From the NCBI GenBank assembly GCA_937919125.1, contig CALFOB010000178.1, positions 1 through 15,490 of the forward strand: a DNA stretch of 15,490 bases. Direction: 5' to 3'. How positions within the stretch are numbered: the first letter of the stretch is position 1; each line of letters opens with the position of its first letter. Under the pieces are notes generated by a model. It did not search any database. It had not been told where the DNA came from and was given only the letters and a program-made list of their open reading frames with translations. Position numbers and translations under genes: made by a program. Positions 12,656 through 15,490 of this stretch are shown one piece after another. The DNA comes from an uncultured Micrococcales bacterium (GTDB taxonomy: Bacteria > Actinomycetota > Actinomycetes > Actinomycetales > Microbacteriaceae).

Positions 12656-15205
12656 TTAGATCTTGCGTGATGCAGACCTTGCTAAAAGCACGAATCCAAG
12701 CATCAAAGCTATGACTCCGAAGAAGATTGCAACAGATCCAATCTCACTTCCAGTGAATGCAAGCTCTTCAACAGGCTCCCATTGTGCGTAAAGAACAGTT
12801 CCAACCGGAAGGTTAGGGGTGTCTCCAGGTGCGAATGAGAGTCCTGATCCGTCAGCAGCGGTGTTCCAGCCAACAAATCTGAATCCAGCTCGTGAAAGCA
12901 TTCCGGTGTTTGGGTCAATAACTACTGGTGAACCCTGATCAACACTGTCTGGAACAGTTCCCTTGGTTGCACCGTTAGGGTTGTAAATCACACGAGGGGT
13001 AGGTGTCCATTCAGCGTAGAGGGTTACGTCTGCTGTGAGGTTGTAGGTTGCGCTTACGTCGTAGTGTGTTCCTGTTCCGTCAGCTGCAGTGTTCCAACCT
13101 GTGAAGGTGAAGTTAGGTAGCTCTAGAGATCCGCTGTTAGTTGCAAGAGTTTTTGTTCCGCTACCTGTTTGGTTAGCAGGTGTTGTTCCACCTGTTGAAC
13201 CATTACCTGAATAGGTGATGGTGTAGCTAGCTGGAGCTACTGGTGTCCATTCAGCGTAGAGGGTTACGTCTGCTGTGAGGTTGTAGGTTGCGCTTACGTC
13301 GTAGTGTGTTCCTGTTCCGTCAGCTGCAGTGTTCCAACCTGTGAAGGTGAAGTTAGGTAGCTCTAGAGATCCGCTGTTAGTTGCAAGAGTTTTTGTTCCG
13401 CTACCTGTTTGGTTAGCAGGTGTTGTTCCACCTGTTGAACCATTACCTGAATAGGTGATGGTGTAGCTAGCTGCAGGGCTACCGACCACAAAGGTGTACT
13501 GAACTTCAGGTGCTGGAGCGTAAGTTGCATTTCCACCCTGGGTGTTTCTGATGGTGCAGTTTCCTGGGTCAACAATAGTCACAACAAATCCTGAGATGGT
13601 ACAAACAGCTGGGCTCTCGGAAATCATTGTCACAGGCAAAGTTGATGTTGCTTCAGGAGACAGAGTGATTGTGTATGAGCTTCCGCTGTATGTCTGATCT
13701 CCTGGACTAGGAGCAGTAATAGTCTGCGGAGTCTTTGTTGAGATTGGGAAGGTCTGTGATACAGGTGCCGCAGCACTGTATGTTCTGTCACCAGGCTGTG
13801 TGGCAACAATGGTACATAAACCACTAGATACTGGGGTGATGTCTGTTCCTGAGACTGTACAAACACCAGGAGTTAGTGAAGTCAAAGTAACGGTAAGCCC
13901 TGAAGTGCTGGTTGCTCCTGAGGCAAATGCAGGATCATTGGGGCTCTTTGTCCCTGGGTTGTTGAAAGTTATTACCTGACCCTGATCAGACATAAGAAGA
14001 GAGAGCGTGTATGCGCTGGTTGAGTAAGTGATACCGTCATAAACCTTGAACTGAAGAGACCTGTCTGTGGTTCCGGTGAATCGGAGGTTACCGTTGCTGA
14101 TCTCAGAAACTAAAATTTCGTCATTTTGTGCAACTGCAACCCAGCTACCGTTGACAAACTTCTCTAAAGTTCCAGCAGTAGGAAGTGTGGTGATTTGAAC
14201 CTTTGTAAATGGGTTGCTGTCTGGGTCTTGGTAGTTTCCAAAGTCTGAAAGCTGGATGATTGAAGGCTCGCTGTTGGTTACGTAGCGAGTGGTGTCACTG
14301 CTTGTTGGTGGCTGGTTGCTTGGGTTGCTCACTGGTGCAGCAAGTGATCCGCCGAACATTGCTGAAAGTGGTCTGAAGGCAACACCGAAGTAGTTAGGAG
14401 ACGACACTCTGTCTGTTCCAAACTTTGCAGTGAATGAAGTAACTGAGTCGAACTGAACCTGAACAGCGTCTTCAACGCGGTTTGAATTGTTCTGACAGCT
14501 GGTTGCTAAGAAGCGAGTAGTCCCTACAGGCACGGTTGCATCGGTTGAATTTGTCAGAACATCCACGGTTGTGTTGCTACTTAGAACGTAGCTTTGGAAA
14601 CCAGTGAAGTCGCTGAACTGGCAGAAGTTACTTGATCCATCAATATCGATGGCGGTAATGCTGACATTTTTCAAGACAATAGGCGTTCCGGTACCTGGTC
14701 CGGTGTACGAATTTGCCTCATAAAACTCGAACTCGAAAGCCGACGTCCCTAATGCAGCAGTAACGTTTGTGTTGACTTGGAAGTAATTGGTGTTTGAGCT
14801 CGCGTTACCGTTGTTGTCGTAGTTTGTGACAGTTGATGAAGTCAGAGTGTTTGTGACAATTGCATCGATCGATATACCTTGGATAGGAGTTCCGGTAATG
14901 TTTGAGAACTTGACCACTGCACCGTTGTCAGACTCGCTGCCACCTGACAGCAAGGTTCCGTTGGAAGGGAACTGAAAGTTGAACGCAGCTTGAGATGCAT
15001 CAACGCTAAGTGCTTGAGCACCAGAAGTAACAATAGACAGGTTGCCTAGTACTGCTAGTGAAAGGAGCCCGCTCGCAATAAATTTGCGAGTAGCAGAATG
15101 CTTCTTGGCATGCTTGCCCCTTGCTGGAATCAAGGCGTTCATAAATGAGTCAATTTTCTTAGCTGCAAATTTAGCAAATCCGGTCATGCTCGTTTTAATG
15201 TTCAT
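12656..15205 (-). CDS. LAFTG-anchored repeat-rich cell-surface protein
   Basis: A surface protein of about 850 residues (TTG at 15214 gives 852, ATG at 15205 gives 849; neither has a strong ribosome-binding sequence and I prefer ATG). Numbering here uses the 852-residue form. A long basic leader ends in a signal peptide (about 43-68, AQA cleavage). Residues 70-300 form an Asn/Ser/Thr-rich beta domain with Cys198 and Cys240. Residues about 300-410 resemble cadherin-like/tandem-95 modules. Two Ig-like repeats follow (411-492, 495-577), each with a Cys pair 15 apart. Next are three InlB B-repeat-like (Listeria-Bacteroides type) modules ending in WNTAADG and LYAEW/LYAQW (about 583-660, 663-740, 741-812). 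LAFTG (818-822), a hydrophobic helix and the tail RSASRKI form the sorting signal. Probably an adhesin; no ligand can be named. Confidence 0.88.
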   Translation of the reverse strand: MNIKTSMTGFAKFAAKKIDSFMNALIPARGKHAKKHSATRKFIASGLLSLAVLGNLSIVTSGAQALSVDASQAAFNFQFPSNGTLLSGGSESDNGAVVKFSNITGTPIQGISIDAIVTNTLTSSTVTNYDNNGNASSNTNYFQVNTNVTAALGTSAFEFEFYEANSYTGPGTGTPIVLKNVSITAIDIDGSSNFCQFSDFTGFQSYVLSSNTTVDVLTNSTDATVPVGTTRFLATSCQNNSNRVEDAVQVQFDSVTSFTAKFGTDRVSSPNYFGVAFRPLSAMFGGSLAAPVSNPSNQPPTSSDTTRYVTNSEPSIIQLSDFGNYQDPDSNPFTKVQITTLPTAGTLEKFVNGSWVAVAQNDEILVSEISNGNLRFTGTTDRSLQFKVYDGITYSTSAYTLSLLMSDQGQVITFNNPGTKSPNDPAFASGATSTSGLTVTLTSLTPGVCTVSGTDITPVSSGLCTIVATQPGDRTYSAAAPVSQTFPISTKTPQTITAPSPGDQTYSGSSYTITLSPEATSTLPVTMISESPAVCTISGFVVTIVDPGNCTIRNTQGGNATYAPAPEVQYTFVVGSPAASYTITYSGNGSTGGTTPANQTGSGTKTLATNSGSLELPNFTFTGWNTAADGTGTHYDVSATYNLTADVTLYAEWTPVAPASYTITYSGNGSTGGTTPANQTGSGTKTLATNSGSLELPNFTFTGWNTAADGTGTHYDVSATYNLTADVTLYAEWTPTPRVIYNPNGATKGTVPDSVDQGSPVVIDPNTGMLSRAGFRFVGWNTAADGSGLSFAPGDTPNLPVGTVLYAQWEPVEELAFTGSEIGSVAIFFGVIALMLGFVLLARSASRKI
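13002..13233 (-). repeat. 232-bp perfect direct repeat, distal copy (InlB-type module 2)
   Basis: Identical base for base with 13242-13473 at a 240-bp period (80 codons). The first mismatch is at 13234 against 13474. It encodes one module of the surface protein; the third module (about 12780-13000) is only related, not identical. Confidence 0.97.
13242..13473 (-). repeat. 232-bp perfect direct repeat, proximal copy (InlB-type module 1)
   Basis: Partner of the repeat at 13002-13233. Complete identity, including synonymous third positions, points to a recent duplication or ongoing gene conversion. The eight bases between copies encode a short linker. Confidence 0.97.
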
Positions 15206-15214
15206 CTGGTCCAA

Positions 15215-15490
15215 CTTTTGAGATAGGTTGCGAACTCTAAATAGTCGCAGAAACGATTACTTTCCTATCCTAGTGCTGAAAATGTTCCGATTTCCGTTGA
15301 GAATTTGGCTAAAAAGCCTTGGGATAGGGGCTTTTAGCAGAGATTCTAAAAGCAAAGTCATTTGTCAGGATGAAGCGAAAATAGCCCGTTGATTGACTCA
15401 GGGACATCAATCTATTCCCGCATCTCTTAGGGTCAGTGACAACTCTTAGCTATCTTTTCTGCCCAATAATTCACTTCATCGAAATCTCTA
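15215..15490. other. Upstream region of the surface-protein/sortase operon
   Basis: No complete gene is seen. On the minus strand TAGGAT (15272-15267) is a possible -10 box for the surface-protein gene, with no good -35. An inverted repeat GCTAAAAAGCC (15308-15318) / GGCTTTTAGC (15329-15338), one base bulged, could form a weak hairpin in either direction. From the right edge down to TGA at 15435-15433 the minus strand has an open frame of 18 codons that may be the end of another gene, too short to judge. Confidence 0.35.
15308..15338 (-). repeat. Inverted repeat, possible weak terminator
   Basis: Read on the minus strand, GCTAAAAGCC, a ten-base loop and GGCTTTTTAGC pair with one bulged T. 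The GGCTTTTT arm resembles an A/T-rich terminator that would end a gene entering from the right edge. Only three GC pairs hold the core, so termination strength is doubtful. Confidence 0.3.

Noticed and set aside
13002..13473. Repeat array considered as CRISPR or an insertion element
   Set aside because: The repeats are 232 bp, in frame, and encode InlB-type protein modules; there are no spacers, terminal inverted repeats or transposase.

Overview
The window looks like chromosomal DNA of a low-GC actinobacterium, most likely an aquatic Microbacteriaceae-type lineage (order Micrococcales). This is inferred from a class E sortase paired with an LAxTG-anchored surface protein, a PBP4-type carboxypeptidase with an actinobacterial layout, densely packed genes and apparently leaderless promoters. 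No phage, transposase, CRISPR, tRNA or rRNA is visible, and no exact taxon can be assigned by eye.

Layout, left to right. (1) 1-293: C-terminal end of a class II fumarase (+). (2) 296-877: CopC-type copper-binding exported protein (-), converging with fumarase, stop codons two bases apart. (3) 941-4437: a + strand set of dacB (PBP4), a succinate-semialdehyde dehydrogenase-type enzyme and a DUF998-like membrane protein, with gaps of 17 and 15 bases. (4) 4431-8061: three - strand genes: an orphan polytopic histidine-kinase-like protein, rmuC and a small membrane protein. (5) 8141-9528: a small XRE-type regulator translationally coupled to an eight-helix membrane protein, closed by a strong terminator. 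(6) 9638-10293: a cytoplasmic FKBP prolyl isomerase followed by a tiny zinc-ribbon plus membrane-helix gene that can only be read through by a +1 frameshift at a UUUUUUGA site, then a terminator. (7) 10378-11876: a PiT phosphate transporter overlapping a two-helix small membrane protein. (8) 11968-15214: on the - strand, an 850-residue surface protein ending in LAFTG followed by its probable class E sortase. (9) 15215-15490: upstream region of the surface-protein operon with an inverted repeat and possibly the tail of another - strand gene.

How the genes fit together. The clearest functional unit is the surface-protein/sortase pair: the protein is exported, cleaved at LAFTG and joined to the cell wall, displaying Ig-like and InlB-type repeats. 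The regulator/membrane-protein pair at 8141-9528 is a plausible membrane-signalling module; its start region carries a perfect 14-bp palindrome and a 14-bp direct repeat laid over the putative -10 box. Four genes (copC-like, the 122-residue membrane protein, the XRE regulator and FKBP) have a TANNNT box exactly six bases before ATG and no Shine-Dalgarno sequence, as expected of leaderless mRNAs.

The items most worth following up are the possible programmed +1 frameshift in the small zinc-ribbon gene, the 232-bp perfect repeat inside the surface protein, the regulator operator, and the orphan kinase-like protein.
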